Of a stretch of DNA of 42,252 bases, positions 25,123-36,972 are shown in pieces (position 1 is the first letter of the stretch; each line of letters starts with the position of its first letter). This DNA is from Derxia lacustris (GTDB lineage Bacteria > Pseudomonadota > Gammaproteobacteria > Burkholderiales > Burkholderiaceae_E): NCBI RefSeq assembly GCF_002105195.1, contig NZ_MUHU01000012.1, forward strand, positions 1-42,252, read 5' to 3'. The position numbers and the translations under genes were made by a program. The notes below the pieces were generated by a model. It did no database searches. It was not told where the DNA came from and saw only the letters and a program-made list of their open reading frames with translations.

Positions 25123-25980
25123 ATGATTGCCATCACCGGCGCCACCGGCCAGCTCGGCCGCCTCGTCATCGACGCGCTGCTCGCCAGCGTGCCCGCCAGC
25201 CAGATCGTCGCCGCCGTGCGCAACCCGGCCAAGGCCGCCGACCTGGCCGCCAAGGGCATCGCGGTGCGCGAAGCCGACTACTCCAAGCCCGAGACGCTCG
25301 CCGGCGCATTTGCCGGGGTGGACAAACTGCTGCTCATCTCGTCGAGCGAAGTGGGCCAGCGCACGGCCCAGCACACCGCCGTGATCGACGCCGCCAAGGC
25401 CGCCGGCGTGAAGCTGCTGGCCTACACCAGCCTGCTGCATGCCGACACCTCGCCGCTCGCGCTCGCCGCCGAGCATGTGGCGACCGAGCAGGCGCTCAAG
25501 GCCTCGGGCCTGCCGCATGTGCTGCTGCGCAATGGCTGGTATGTGGAGAACTATCTGCTGGCGCTGCCGACCGCGCTGGAACACGGCGCGCTGCTGGGCG
25601 CGGCGGGCGAAGGCCGCATCTCGGCCGCGAGCCGCGCGGACTACGCGGCGGCCGCTGCGGCCGTGCTCACCAGCGCCGAGGATCAGGCCGGGCGCGTGCA
25701 TGAGCTGGCTGGCGACGAGTCCTACTCGCTGGCCGAACTGGCGGCGGAGATTGCCGCGCAGGCGGGCAAGCCGGTGGTCTACAACAACCTGCCCGAGGCG
25801 GCCTACAAGGATGTGCTGGTGAGCGTGGGGCTGCCGGAAGGCTTTGCCGCGCTGCTGGCGGATTCGGATGCGGGCGCGGCCAAGGGGGCGCTGTTCGATG
25901 GCGGGAAGGGGATCGGGGCGCTGACGGGGAAGGCGACGGTGACGGTGAAGGCGGCGGTGGCGGCGGCGCTCAAGGGCTGA
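25123..25980 (+). CDS. NmrA/SDR-type NAD(P)H:quinone oxidoreductase, QorB-like
   Basis: 285 residues. The N-terminal Rossmann motif GATGQLG (6-12) and the block AAVRNPAKAADLAAKG, READYSKPETL match the atypical SDR subfamily of E. coli QorB (YtfG). Mid-protein YTSLLHADTSPLALA and LRNGWYVENYL are characteristic. QorB reduces quinones with NADPH and so protects against redox-cycling compounds. Control by the divergent HxlR regulator is inferred from context. The last ~25 codons are Gly/Ala/Lys-rich with a monotonous composition, but the frame is intact. Confidence 0.88.
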   Translation: MIAITGATGQLGRLVIDALLASVPASQIVAAVRNPAKAADLAAKGIAVREADYSKPETLAGAFAGVDKLLLISSSEVGQRTAQHTAVIDAAKAAGVKLLAYTSLLHADTSPLALAAEHVATEQALKASGLPHVLLRNGWYVENYLLALPTALEHGALLGAAGEGRISAASRADYAAAAAAVLTSAEDQAGRVHELAGDESYSLAELAAEIAAQAGKPVVYNNLPEAAYKDVLVSVGLPEGFAALLADSDAGAAKGALFDGGKGIGALTGKATVTVKAAVAAALKG

Positions 25981-26004
25981 GCAAAGGGTTTGATGAGGGC
26001 GCGC

Positions 26005-26172
26005 TCATTGCCATACCTCGCGCGTCGTCTTCAGCTCATGCGCCAGCGCGCGCAGCCGGCGCCAGCCTGCCGCGCGCTCAAGCCCGGTCTCGGCATGCAG
26101 CTGCTCGACCACGCCGGCCAGCAGCGACATCGGCGCTTCCTCCAGCAGGCTGCTGACGATGCCGCGCAACAT
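26005..26172 (-). CDS. Possible small protein (55 residues)
   Basis: Reading leftward from ATG at 26172 gives MLRGIVSSLLEEAP..., a helical, natural-looking sequence with a basic C-terminus (GWRRLRALAHELKTTREVW). The open frame extends upstream through KRGRKGKQTNPARRR, which also looks natural, but no ATG, GTG or TTG start was found for that longer form before the frame merges with shadow sequence. It may be a 5'-truncated or misplaced-start gene. No function recognised. It is divergent from the KAP gene, 84 bases away. Confidence 0.4.
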   Translation of the reverse strand: MLRGIVSSLLEEAPMSLLAGVVEQLHAETGLERAAGWRRLRALAHELKTTREVWQ

Positions 26173-26256
26173 CCGGCGCCGGGCCGGATTTGTCTGCTTG
26201 CCTTTGCGCCCGCGCTTGGCGACCGTCCGGTCACAACGACAAACGCGGGATGACGG

Positions 26257-29200
26257 ATGGCGACGCAGGACTTGGCGGCAAGTGTCGGGCGCGAGCGGAC
26301 GCGACGGCTGGGCTGGCTGGCGGCGGCGACGGCGCTGCTGCTGGCGCTGATCGTGGGGCTGTACTGGTTTGCGCAGCAGAAGCAGGCGGCGCTGGGAAGT
26401 CGGTATGAGCCGGCGCCGGAGTTGATGGAGCAGCCGCTTGAATGGCTGCTTGCGCCGCGCGAGACGAATCGGTTTTTGCGGCCGGTGCCGAGCTTGCGGG
26501 ATGTTGCTGGAGTGTCGGAGGTACCCAATCTCAAAAGCGTGCATTTCGCCAGTGACGGCTTGCGCGGATGGGCCGTCGGAGACGGCGGCACCATCCTCGC
26601 CACCGACAACGGCGGGCGCTCATGGGCTGTCCAGGCCAGGGATTCAAGGTCTTGGCTCAACTGCGTGACTTTCGCCAGCGACGGCTTGCGCGGATGGGTC
26701 GTCGGAAACGACGGCACCGTCCTCGCCACCGACAACGGCGGACGCTCCTGGGCCCTACAGACCAACAATTCAAAGTCTTGGCTCAACAGCGTGACCTTCG
26801 CCAGCGACGGCCTGCGCGGATGGGCCGTCGGAATGAGCGGCGCCATCCTTGCCACCGACAACGGCGGGCGCTCATGGGCTGTCCAGACAAACAATTCAAA
26901 GTCTGTCCTCGCCAGCGTGACCTTCGCCAGCGACGGCCTGCGCGGGTGGGCCGTCGGCTCCGACGGGAACATCCTCGCCACTGACAACGGCGGACTCGCC
27001 TGGACTGGCCAGGCCAGCAATTCAAAGTCCATGCTTACCGGGGTGACCTTTGCCCGCGACGGCCTGCGCGGTTGGTCCGTGGGAGATGGCGGCACCATCC
27101 TCGCCACCGACAACGGCGGGCGCTCCTGGGCCCTACAGACCAACAATTCAAAGTCTTGGCTCACCAGCGTGACCTTCGCCAGCGACGGCTTGCGCGGGTG
27201 GGCGGTCAGCGATGCGGGAACCGTCCTCGCCACCGACAACGGCGGACGCTCCTGGGCCGTCCAGACCAGCGATACAACGGCCAGGCTCACCAGCGTGACC
27301 TTCGCCAGCGACAACCTGCGCGGCTGGATCGTCGGCGACGACAGCACCATTCTCGCCACCACCAACGGCGGCAAAACCTGGCACCAGGCCGCCACCTACT
27401 CCCGCAGCCCCGCCCCCTGGTTCTACCTCGCCAGCGTCGCGCTGCTACTGGTCTTCGCCCGCGCCACCCTGCCCGCCGGCTGGCGCCGCGACCTCGCCGG
27501 TCTCATCCTCGCCCACCCCGTCGCCGACGGCCCCATCGACGACAGCCGCCACGACCGCCTGCGCTTCACCCCCATCGTCGAGGCGCTCGCGAGCTTTCTG
27601 CGTCATGACGCCACCCGCCCGCCGCTCGCCATCGCAATCACCGCGCCCTGGGGTCGCGGCAAGAGTTCGATGATGGCCATGCTCAGGCAGCGGCTCGACC
27701 GGCTCGGCGGGCGCACCGTCTGGTTCAACGCCTGGCATCACCAGAAGGACGCGGTCGCGCTCGCCGCCCTGCTCGGCGTGCTACAGCGCGAGGCGCCGCC
27801 GCCGTGGTTCAGCCTCGCCGGGCTGCGCTTCCGGTTCTGGCTGGTGGTGCGGCGCTGGCGCCGCGCGCCCTTCCTCACTGCCCTGCCCGCATTGATGGCC
27901 CTGGTGCTGCTGTTCGGGCCGCTGGCCGTCATCGGCGGGTCGGTGCTCGACCGCACCGGCAGCTTCAAATGGCTGGCCGGCCAGGTCACCGCGCTGGCGC
28001 AAGCCCTGCCCAGCCATCCGGCGGTCGAGCAGCTGTTTGCCGGCAACTGGGCCGGCTTCTTCAAGGCCAGCCTGGGCCTGCTCGGCAGCGAGCCGTCGCG
28101 CGTGCTGGGGCCGCTTGCCGCCTGCCTCGTCGTGGTGGTGTCGGTCGCCTATCTGCTGCTCTACCTGCTGCGCAGTTTTCCGGACCGGCCGGGCGTGCTG
28201 CTCGCCACGCTCGGCAAGGACTTCAGCACCCGCGTGGCCGACGAGCAGACCACCTTCCGCGCCCGCTTCCGCGAGCACTTTGCCGACGTGTGCGAGGCGC
28301 TGCGCCCGGGCACGCTCACCGTCTTCATCGACGACCTGGACCGCTGCTCGCCCGACACCTGCGCCGAGGTGCTGGAGGCGGTGAACTTCCTCGTCACTTC
28401 GGGCAACTGCTTTGTCGTGTTGGGCGTCGCGCGCGAGATCGTCGAGGCCCAGCTCGGCAAGCACTTCACCGACCTCGCGACGCTGCTGCCCGAGCTGGAA
28501 AGCGCGCGGCGCGGCGAAGTGCCCGCCGCCGACTCACCGCCCGCGCCGGACAGCACGCCAGCCGCGCGCCAGCTCGCCTATGCCCAGGCCTATCTGCGCA
28601 AGCTGGTGCAGATCGAGATTCCGGTGCCGGCGCTGTCGGCCGAGGCTGGCGCCGCGCTGCTGCGCTCCGACGAGGACGATGGTGCGGAGGAAGCCAGCCA
28701 CGGCCTGCACGACGCGCATGTGCGGCTTCGAGCGCGGCAGCAGGCGCAGCGCTGCGCAAGGGCCGAGCGATGGGTGCATCGGCTTGACCTTGGTTTCGCC
28801 GGATTTCGCTGGGTCGCTCGCGCCGCCGTGGTCGGCTGGCTTGTCGGCTGGATCTGGATCAACGCCGACCCTTGGCTCGGCCAGCTGAAAAAGCAGGAAG
28901 CCAGCCGCCAGACCGAAACACGCAACACGCTGATGGCACACGAAAGCACCGAGCGGCCGAAGCTCATCGCCTATGTCGAATGGCTCAAGCGCAGCCCGGC
29001 GCCAGTCACGCCCAAGCCAGGCGACGCAAAGCTGGCCGGCGAACTCGCCGCCTTGGCCAAGGAGAACAACGCCGCACGCATCAGCGAGGCCGAGCGCCGA
29101 CTGAAGAAGGTGGACGAGCAGCTCGACCGACTCTCGGCTGCGGCCGACCAATCCCAGCACGGCCTGTTTGCGGAGAGGGAAGCCCAGACCACCGTCTTCC

Positions 29201-29982
29201 TGCGCGAAACGCTCGACTGGATCGGCAAGGACGAGGCTTATGCGCTGCACCTGGAAGCGGGCCGGAAGTCGGTCAGCGCGCCCAATGTGTCGACCCAGCC
29301 GCGCGAGCCGGCCCCGCTGCGGGATGTGCCGGCGGCGTCGGGCGAGCCTGCGCCGGTCGATGACGACAGCGGTCCGTCGCTGGTGTGGCTTCCGGTCGCG
29401 GTGCTGATCACGCTTGCGGGCTGGCGCGGCTGGCGCATCTGGAACGAGTCACCGCGCGCGGCGGCGGATCGCCGCTATGCCGAAGCGGTGAAGGTCTGGC
29501 AGTCGCTCTTCATGGTTGAAGACCGGCTGCGCGCGCCGCGCGAACTCAAGCGCTTTCTCAACCTGAGCCGTTATGTGAGCGTGCGGCTGAATCTGCCGGT
29601 GTATCGGCGGCAGACGCTGGCGGAGAGCGTTGTCAGCCGACTGATGCCCGCCCTCCTAGAGGACCTCAGCGCGACACCGAGTGTTTCTGAAACCTCCGTT
29701 GTCGGGTTATCGGCGCTCTACCTGATTAAGCCGAAGGAGGTGCGAGTGCGAGACGACGTTGCACGCTTCCTATCGGCCCCGCATGCCGACTCCTTTTATC
29801 TCGCTGGGCTTGCGGAGAAGAGGCCGTTGGAACCAGTCAACGGCTACTACTTATTGCTGACCACGCGGCTACTCGAAATTCGGACCGCGCTGGTCGAACC
29901 TGACTCAACGGAATGGGAATGGAGCGACAGCGACGTGAAGGCATTTCTTGAGGTTGTTAGTGAACTGAGAACTGACGACTGA
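26257..29982 (+). CDS. Membrane-anchored beta-propeller/KAP-family P-loop NTPase fusion
   Basis: 1241 residues. Residues 1-18 are basic and 19-38 form a membrane segment. Residues 95-388 are seven 42-residue repeats (FASDGLRGWAVG, then TILATDNGGRSW), the pattern of Ycf48/sialidase-type seven-bladed propellers. A second membrane segment follows at ~388-406. The KAP NTPase comes next: Walker A APWGRGKSS (463-471), the family motif VWFNAWHHQ, two inserted membrane segments (~540-563, ~618-640) and Walker B VFIDDLDRC (689-697). A segment at ~850-868, a charged coiled-coil-like stretch (~870-1035), another segment (~1042-1060) and a soluble C-terminus complete it. The positive-inside rule puts the propeller in the periplasm and the NTPase in the cytoplasm. 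KAP NTPases include phage-exclusion protein PifA; the role here is unknown. GC falls in the propeller and at the 3' end. Confidence 0.85.
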   Translation: MATQDLAASVGRERTRRLGWLAAATALLLALIVGLYWFAQQKQAALGSRYEPAPELMEQPLEWLLAPRETNRFLRPVPSLRDVAGVSEVPNLKSVHFASDGLRGWAVGDGGTILATDNGGRSWAVQARDSRSWLNCVTFASDGLRGWVVGNDGTVLATDNGGRSWALQTNNSKSWLNSVTFASDGLRGWAVGMSGAILATDNGGRSWAVQTNNSKSVLASVTFASDGLRGWAVGSDGNILATDNGGLAWTGQASNSKSMLTGVTFARDGLRGWSVGDGGTILATDNGGRSWALQTNNSKSWLTSVTFASDGLRGWAVSDAGTVLATDNGGRSWAVQTSDTTARLTSVTFASDNLRGWIVGDDSTILATTNGGKTWHQAATYSRSPAPWFYLASVALLLVFARATLPAGWRRDLAGLILAHPVADGPIDDSRHDRLRFTPIVEALASFLRHDATRPPLAIAITAPWGRGKSSMMAMLRQRLDRLGGRTVWFNAWHHQKDAVALAALLGVLQREAPPPWFSLAGLRFRFWLVVRRWRRAPFLTALPALMALVLLFGPLAVIGGSVLDRTGSFKWLAGQVTALAQALPSHPAVEQLFAGNWAGFFKASLGLLGSEPSRVLGPLAACLVVVVSVAYLLLYLLRSFPDRPGVLLATLGKDFSTRVADEQTTFRARFREHFADVCEALRPGTLTVFIDDLDRCSPDTCAEVLEAVNFLVTSGNCFVVLGVAREIVEAQLGKHFTDLATLLPELESARRGEVPAADSPPAPDSTPAARQLAYAQAYLRKLVQIEIPVPALSAEAGAALLRSDEDDGAEEASHGLHDAHVRLRARQQAQRCARAERWVHRLDLGFAGFRWVARAAVVGWLVGWIWINADPWLGQLKKQEASRQTETRNTLMAHESTERPKLIAYVEWLKRSPAPVTPKPGDAKLAGELAALAKENNAARISEAERRLKKVDEQLDRLSAAADQSQHGLFAEREAQTTVFLRETLDWIGKDEAYALHLEAGRKSVSAPNVSTQPREPAPLRDVPAASGEPAPVDDDSGPSLVWLPVAVLITLAGWRGWRIWNESPRAAADRRYAEAVKVWQSLFMVEDRLRAPRELKRFLNLSRYVSVRLNLPVYRRQTLAESVVSRLMPALLEDLSATPSVSETSVVGLSALYLIKPKEVRVRDDVARFLSAPHADSFYLAGLAEKRPLEPVNGYYLLLTTRLLEIRTALVEPDSTEWEWSDSDVKAFLEVVSELRTDD
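26539..27420 (+). repeat. Seven tandem 126-bp repeats encoding propeller blades
   Basis: The blades start at 26539, 26665, 26791, 26917, 27043, 27169 and 27295. Each is exactly 126 bases with no indels between them. Blades 2 to 6 are most alike, and a run of about 40 bases around the TNNSKSWL codons is identical between blades 2 and 5 (near 26745 and 27123). Blade 7 is the most diverged. Such similarity in DNA, not only in protein, points to recent duplication or gene conversion. Confidence 0.9.
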
Positions 29983-29996
29983 TTCGCAGAGCGAAA

Positions 29997-31838
<1,842 letters not shown>

Positions 31839-32000
31839 GCGAAGCTCCAACGGCAAAAGCAAAACCTTGCAGCCTGATTGCTGCACTGCGCCGAAGTCTG
31901 CAACAAGCTGTGCACGACCGTGCCGTTGACCTGATGCAAGGCCACAGTCGCGGCGCCGCGCAATGATTTCTCCACCGACTACAAGGCGCTGACGACCACC

Positions 32001-32999
32001 ATGACAACCTCCCATCCCGTACTGCGCCGCGCGCTGGTACTGCTCGTTCTTCTGGCGCTGGCGGCGGGCGGCGGCTGGTATTGGTGGCGCTCGCGGCCGG
32101 TGCCGCTGCCGGCCGGCATCGTGCAGACCAACGGTCGGGTCGAGGCGGTGCAGATCGACGTGGCGACCAAGCTGGCCGGCCGCGTGGCCGAGGTGCTGGT
32201 GCGCGAAGGCGATCTGGTCGAGGCCGGGCAGGTGATCGCGAAGATGGACACCGCCGCGCTCGATGCCCAGCTGGCGCAGGCCCAGGCCCAGGTGGCGCAG
32301 GCGCGCGACTCGGTCGCGGCGGCGCAGGCGGTGGTCGATCAGCGCAACGGCGAGCTGACGCTGGCGCAGAACAATTTCTCGCGCTCCGAAGACTTGGTGG
32401 CGCGCGGCTTCATCAGCCCGCAAAAGCTCGATGTGGATCGCTCGTCGATGCTCACCGCGCGCGCGGCGGTGGCGGCATCGAAGGCGCAGGCGGTGGGCGC
32501 CGGCTCGGCCGTCAAGGCGGCGCAGGCGGCGGTCGACCGGGTGCGCAGCGATCTGGCCGACACGGTGCTGAAGGCGCCGCGCGCCGGCCGCGTGCAATAC
32601 CGGCTGGCCGAGCCGGGCGAGGTGCTGGCGGCCGGCGGCAAGGTGGTGAGCCTGCTCGATCTGGCCGATGTGTACATGACGGTGTTCGTGCCCGAGGGCT
32701 CGGCCGGACGCGCGGCCATCGGCGCCGAGGCACGGCTGATCTTTGATGCCGCGCCCGAGTACGTGGTGCCGGCGCGCGTGAGCTTTGTGGCGGCCGAGGC
32801 CCAGTTCACGCCCAAGACGGTCGAGACCAGCCAGGAGCGCCAGAAGCTGGTGTTCCGCGTCAAGCTGGCCATCGCGCCCGAGCTGCTGCGCAAGTACCAG
32901 ACCCGCGTGAAGGCCGGCGTGCCGGGGCTGGCCTATGTGCGCGTCGATGAAGCCACGCCCTGGCCCGACAAGCTCGCCGTGAAGCTGCCCGCAGAATGA
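32001..32999 (+). CDS. yhiI: HlyD/YhiI-type membrane fusion protein
   Basis: 332 residues. It has one N-terminal membrane anchor (~9-28), then the lipoyl half-motif ([18 protein letters not shown]), a long helical hairpin rich in Ala/Gln (~90-190), the second lipoyl half ([18 protein letters not shown]) and a beta-barrel domain. It bridges the inner-membrane transporter to the periplasm. The next two genes complete the same gene order as E. coli yhiI-rbbA-yhhJ. It overlaps the ATPase gene by ATGA. The 162-base upstream gap is shared with the divergent ABC exporter; no operator was recognised. Confidence 0.88.
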   Translation: MTTSHPVLRRALVLLVLLALAAGGGWYWWRSRPVPLPAGIVQTNGRVEAVQIDVATKLAGRVAEVLVREGDLVEAGQVIAKMDTAALDAQLAQAQAQVAQARDSVAAAQAVVDQRNGELTLAQNNFSRSEDLVARGFISPQKLDVDRSSMLTARAAVAASKAQAVGAGSAVKAAQAAVDRVRSDLADTVLKAPRAGRVQYRLAEPGEVLAAGGKVVSLLDLADVYMTVFVPEGSAGRAAIGAEARLIFDAAPEYVVPARVSFVAAEAQFTPKTVETSQERQKLVFRVKLAIAPELLRKYQTRVKAGVPGLAYVRVDEATPWPDKLAVKLPAE

Positions 33000-35821
33000 A
33001 TCTTCCGCCGCAGGACAGCGTCGCGCGGCTCGCGGGCGCCGAACACCGCTACGGCAAGACCGTGGCGCTTGCCGGCGTCGATCTGGCGATTCCGGCGCGG
33101 CGCACGGTCGGCTTCATCGGGCCGGACGGCGTGGGCAAGTCGACGCTGCTGGCGCTGGTGGCCGGCGCGCGCAAGTTGCAGCAAGGCAGCGTCGAGGTGC
33201 TGGGCGGCAGCATTGCCGATGCCGAGCATCGCGCCAGCGTCTGCCCGCGCATCGCCTACATGCCGCAGGGACTCGGCAAGAATCTCTACCCGACGCTGTC
33301 GGTGCGCGAGAACCTCGACTTCTTCGCCCGGCTGTTCGGCCTCGATGCCGCGAGCCGCGACGCCAAGATCGCCGAGCTGCTCGACGCCACCGGCCTCACG
33401 CCCTTCCCCGACCGGCCGGCCGGCAAGCTTTCGGGCGGCATGAAGCAGAAGCTGGCGCTGTGCTGCGCGCTCATCCACGACCCCGATCTGCTCATCCTCG
33501 ACGAGCCCACGACCGGCGTCGATCCGCTGTCGCGGCGCCAGTTCTGGGAGCTGATCGAGCGCATGCGCGCGCGCCGGCCGGGCATGAGCGTGCTGGTCGC
33601 CACCGCCTATTTCGACGAGGCCGAGCGCTTCGACGAACTGGTCGCGATGGACAGCGGCCGCGTGCTGGCGCAGCAGACGCCGGCCGCGCTCAAGGCGAGT
33701 ACCGGCGCGACCACGCTCGAACAGGCCTTCGTCCAGCTGCTGCCGCCCGAGCGACGCGGCACGGGCGGCGTGTTCACCGTGCCGCCGCGCAGCGTGGCCG
33801 ACGGCGCCGAGCAGATCGCCATCGAGGCCACCGGCCTCACGCGCCGCTTCGGCGATTTCACGGCGGTGGACGGCGTGAGCTTCCGCATTCCGCGCGGCGA
33901 GATCTTCGGCTTCCTCGGCTCCAACGGCTGCGGCAAGACCACCACGATGAAGATGCTCACCGGCCTGCTGCCCGCGACCGAAGGCAGCGCAAAACTCTTC
34001 GGCAAGGAGGTCGATGCCAACGACCTTGCGACCCGCAAGCGCGTGGGTTTCATGTCGCAGGCCTTCTCGCTCTACAGCGAGCTGAGCGTGCGGCAGAACC
34101 TGGCGCTGCATGCGCGGCTGTTCCAGCTGCCGCGCGCGCGCATCGCGCCGCGTCTGGCCGAGCTGGCCGAGACCTTTGGCCTGGATGCCTGGATGGATCA
34201 GGTCGCCGACAGCCTGCCGCTCGGCGTGCGCCAGCGGCTGTCGCTGGCGGTCGCGGTCATCCACGAGCCCGAGCTGCTCATCCTGGACGAGCCCACGTCG
34301 GGCGTGGACCCGGTGGCGCGCGACCAGTTCTGGGCGCTGCTCGTGGACCTGTCGCGCAACAAGGGCACGACCATCTTCATCTCGACCCACTTCATGAACG
34401 AGGCCGAGCGCTGCGACCGCATCTCGCTGATGCATGCGGGTCGCGTGCTCACGCAGGGCAGCCCGGCCGAGATCGTGCAGGCGAGCGGCAAGGCCACGCT
34501 GGAGGACGCGTTCATCGCCGCGCTGGAAGCGGCGGCGGGCAGCCCGCCGGCGCCGGCCGCGCCAGCTGAAGCCGCCGAGGTGGCGCCGCCGATGCCGGCC
34601 GACGGCAGGACCGTGGCGGCGGCACTCGCCGACTCGGCCGCGCCGCCCGACCTGGCGCCCGCCGCCGCGCCCGCACCCGCCGTCCACGCCCGCCCGGCCG
34701 CCTTCAGCCCGCGCCGGCTCTGGGCCTATGCCCGGCGCGAAGCCACCGAGCTGCGCCGCGACACCATCCGCCTGGTGTTCGCGCTGCTCGGCCCGCTGCT
34801 GCTCATGACCGTGTTCGGCTACGGCATCACCTTCGACGTGGAAGGGCTGAGCTATCTCGCGCTCGACCGCGACGGCTCGCCGGAAAGCCGGCTCTATCTC
34901 GAAGGCTTCGCCAGCTCGCGCTACTTCCGCAACCTGGGCGCGGTCACCGATCCGGCCGCGCTCGACACCGCGCTCAAGCGCGGCGACGTCAAGTTCACGG
35001 TGGAGATTCCGCCCGGCTTTGGCCGCGACCTGCGCCAGGGCCGCGTGCCCGAGGTGATGGTCGGCATCGACGGCTCGATGCCCTTTCGCGCCGAGACCAG
35101 CCGCGGCTACATCGAGGGCGTGCATCACGCCTTCATCGCGCGCATCGCCGCCGACAACGGCGTGTCCATCGCCCAGCCCTTCACCGTGGAGGAGCGCTAC
35201 CGCTACAACCAGGACTTCCGCAGCGTCTACGCGATGGTGCCGGGCGTGCTCATGCTGCTGCTCATGCTCATCCCGCCGATGATGACGGCGCTCGGCGTGG
35301 TGCGCGAAAAGGAGCTGGGCTCGATCATCAACTTCTATGTCACGCCCACCACCGGCATCGAATTCCTGCTCGGCAAGCAGCTGCCCTACATCGGGCTCGC
35401 GCTGCTCAATTTCGCGAGCCTGACCGGGCTGGCGCTGTTTCTGTTTCAGGTGCCGTTCAAGGGCGATGCGCTCACCTTTGCCGCCGGCGGCCTGCTCTAT
35501 GTGGCGGCGAGCACCGCCTTCGGGCTGTTCGTCAGCTGCTTCGTCGGCAGCCAGATCGCCGCCATCTTTGCCACCGCCATCCTGGCCGTCATGCCCACCG
35601 TGCAGTTCTCCGGCTTCATGATGCCGGTGGCCTCGCTGTCGCTCGACGGCAAGCTCATCGGCCGCGCCTTCCCCAGCACCTGGTTCCAGCACATCAGCGT
35701 GGGCAGCTTCACCAAGGCGCTGCCGCCCGGTGCGCTGATGTTCGATCTGGCCATGCTGGCGCTGACCGCCGTGGCCTACATCACCGCCGCGCGGCTCGCG
35801 CTGCGCACCCAGGACAAGTGA
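32996..35821 (+). CDS. rbbA: RbbA-like ABC transporter: two ATPase domains fused to an ABC-2 membrane domain
   Basis: 941 residues. ATPase 1 (~10-250) has Walker [10 protein letters not shown] (42-50), signature LSGGMKQK and Walker [13 protein letters not shown]. ATPase 2 (~275-510) has Walker [10 protein letters not shown], Walker [13 protein letters not shown], but its signature reads LPLGVRQ instead of LSGGxxQ, as is usual in RbbA relatives. An Ala/Pro-rich linker (~515-565) leads to the ABC-2 permease domain with a large extracytoplasmic loop and five C-terminal membrane segments. E. coli RbbA was described as a ribosome-associated ATPase; the operon context here points to export. It overlaps its neighbours on both sides by four bases. 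Confidence 0.88.
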   Translation: MNLPPQDSVARLAGAEHRYGKTVALAGVDLAIPARRTVGFIGPDGVGKSTLLALVAGARKLQQGSVEVLGGSIADAEHRASVCPRIAYMPQGLGKNLYPTLSVRENLDFFARLFGLDAASRDAKIAELLDATGLTPFPDRPAGKLSGGMKQKLALCCALIHDPDLLILDEPTTGVDPLSRRQFWELIERMRARRPGMSVLVATAYFDEAERFDELVAMDSGRVLAQQTPAALKASTGATTLEQAFVQLLPPERRGTGGVFTVPPRSVADGAEQIAIEATGLTRRFGDFTAVDGVSFRIPRGEIFGFLGSNGCGKTTTMKMLTGLLPATEGSAKLFGKEVDANDLATRKRVGFMSQAFSLYSELSVRQNLALHARLFQLPRARIAPRLAELAETFGLDAWMDQVADSLPLGVRQRLSLAVAVIHEPELLILDEPTSGVDPVARDQFWALLVDLSRNKGTTIFISTHFMNEAERCDRISLMHAGRVLTQGSPAEIVQASGKATLEDAFIAALEAAAGSPPAPAAPAEAAEVAPPMPADGRTVAAALADSAAPPDLAPAAAPAPAVHARPAAFSPRRLWAYARREATELRRDTIRLVFALLGPLLLMTVFGYGITFDVEGLSYLALDRDGSPESRLYLEGFASSRYFRNLGAVTDPAALDTALKRGDVKFTVEIPPGFGRDLRQGRVPEVMVGIDGSMPFRAETSRGYIEGVHHAFIARIAADNGVSIAQPFTVEERYRYNQDFRSVYAMVPGVLMLLLMLIPPMMTALGVVREKELGSIINFYVTPTTGIEFLLGKQLPYIGLALLNFASLTGLALFLFQVPFKGDALTFAAGGLLYVAASTAFGLFVSCFVGSQIAAIFATAILAVMPTVQFSGFMMPVASLSLDGKLIGRAFPSTWFQHISVGSFTKALPPGALMFDLAMLALTAVAYITAARLALRTQDK

Positions 35822-36933
35822 CCATGCGCGCCATCCTCTGGCTCGGCTGGAAGGAAATCATCAGCCTCGCGCGCGACGCCGCGATGGTCGGGCTCATCGT
35901 CTACGCCTTCAGCTACGCCGTGATCGGCCCGGCCAAGGGCGCGCGCATGGAGTTGCGCGACGCGTCCATCGCGGTGGTCGACGAAGACCGCTCGCCGCTC
36001 TCGGCGCGCATTGCCGATGCGCTGCTGCCGCCCTACTTTCTGCCCGCCACCACGCTCAGTGCGCGCGACATCGACAGCGCGCTCGACGCCAGCAGCACCA
36101 CCTTCGTGCTCGACATCCCGCCGCGCTTCCAGGCCGACGTGGAAGCCGGCCGCGCGCCCACGCTACAACTGCATATCGACGCCACCGCCATGTCGCAGGC
36201 CGGACGCGGCAGCGCCTATGTGCAAACCATTGCAAGCCAGGAGGTGACCAGCTTCACCGGCCACGCCAGCAGCACGCCGGTGGCGCTGGTCACGCGCTCG
36301 CGCTTCAACCCCAATCTGGAGGAAGCGTGGTTCATGGGCATCTCGCAGATCATTTCCAACATCACGATGCTGGCGATCATCCTGTCGGGCGCGGCGGTGG
36401 TGCGCGAGCGCGAGCACGGCACGCTGGAGCACTTGCTGGTCATGCCGCTGCGGCCGAGCGAAATCATGCTGGCCAAGGTCTGGTCGAGCGCGCTGGTCAT
36501 CGTGGCGGTGTCCACGCTGTCGCTCAAGCTGGCGGTGCAATGGGCGCTCGATGTGCCCATCGCCGGCTCGGTGCCGCTGTTCATGCTGGGCACGGCGCTC
36601 TACATGTTCAGCATGACGTCGCTCGGCATCTTCCTGGCCACGGTCGCGCGCTCGATGCCGCAGTTCGGGCTGCTCGCCTTCCCGACCTTCATCGTGCTCA
36701 ACCTGCTGTCGGGCGCGATGACGCCGCTCGACAGCATGCCGACGTGGCTCCAGAACGCGATGCTGGTGTCGCCGACGCGGCATTACGTCGACTTCGCGGC
36801 GGCGATCCTGTTTCGCGGCGGCGGGCTCGATGTGGTGTGGAAGAGCTTTGCGGCGGTGATCGCGATTGGCGCGGTGTTCTTTGCCGGCGCGCTGATGCGG
36901 TTCCGCAAGACGCTGGCGGCGGCTCAGGGCTGA
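35818..36933 (+). CDS. yhhJ: ABC-2 type permease, YhhJ-like
   Basis: 371 residues, or 369 from ATG at 35824. The first membrane helix ([17 protein letters not shown]) is followed by a ~150-residue periplasmic domain and five to six C-terminal helices containing the ABC-2 motif [20 protein letters not shown]. It probably pairs with the membrane half of the RbbA-like protein. The GTG at 35818 overlaps the upstream stop (GTGA). The last gene of the operon, it converges on the CoiA-like gene. Confidence 0.88.
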   Translation: MTMRAILWLGWKEIISLARDAAMVGLIVYAFSYAVIGPAKGARMELRDASIAVVDEDRSPLSARIADALLPPYFLPATTLSARDIDSALDASSTTFVLDIPPRFQADVEAGRAPTLQLHIDATAMSQAGRGSAYVQTIASQEVTSFTGHASSTPVALVTRSRFNPNLEEAWFMGISQIISNITMLAIILSGAAVVREREHGTLEHLLVMPLRPSEIMLAKVWSSALVIVAVSTLSLKLAVQWALDVPIAGSVPLFMLGTALYMFSMTSLGIFLATVARSMPQFGLLAFPTFIVLNLLSGAMTPLDSMPTWLQNAMLVSPTRHYVDFAAAILFRGGGLDVVWKSFAAVIAIGAVFFAGALMRFRKTLAAAQG

Positions 36934-36972
36934 GCCGACAAGTCGACAGCTTGGCTCAGATCCGAGGCCGCC

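Noticed and set aside
26539..27420. Tandem repeats as a CRISPR array
   Set aside because: The repeats are 126 bp, contiguous and in frame within a coding sequence, with no spacers.
32933..35692. Long minus-strand frame (about 919 codons) opposite the RbbA-like gene
   Set aside because: Low-complexity Arg/His/Gly/Ala composition, and the plus strand encodes clear ABC domains.
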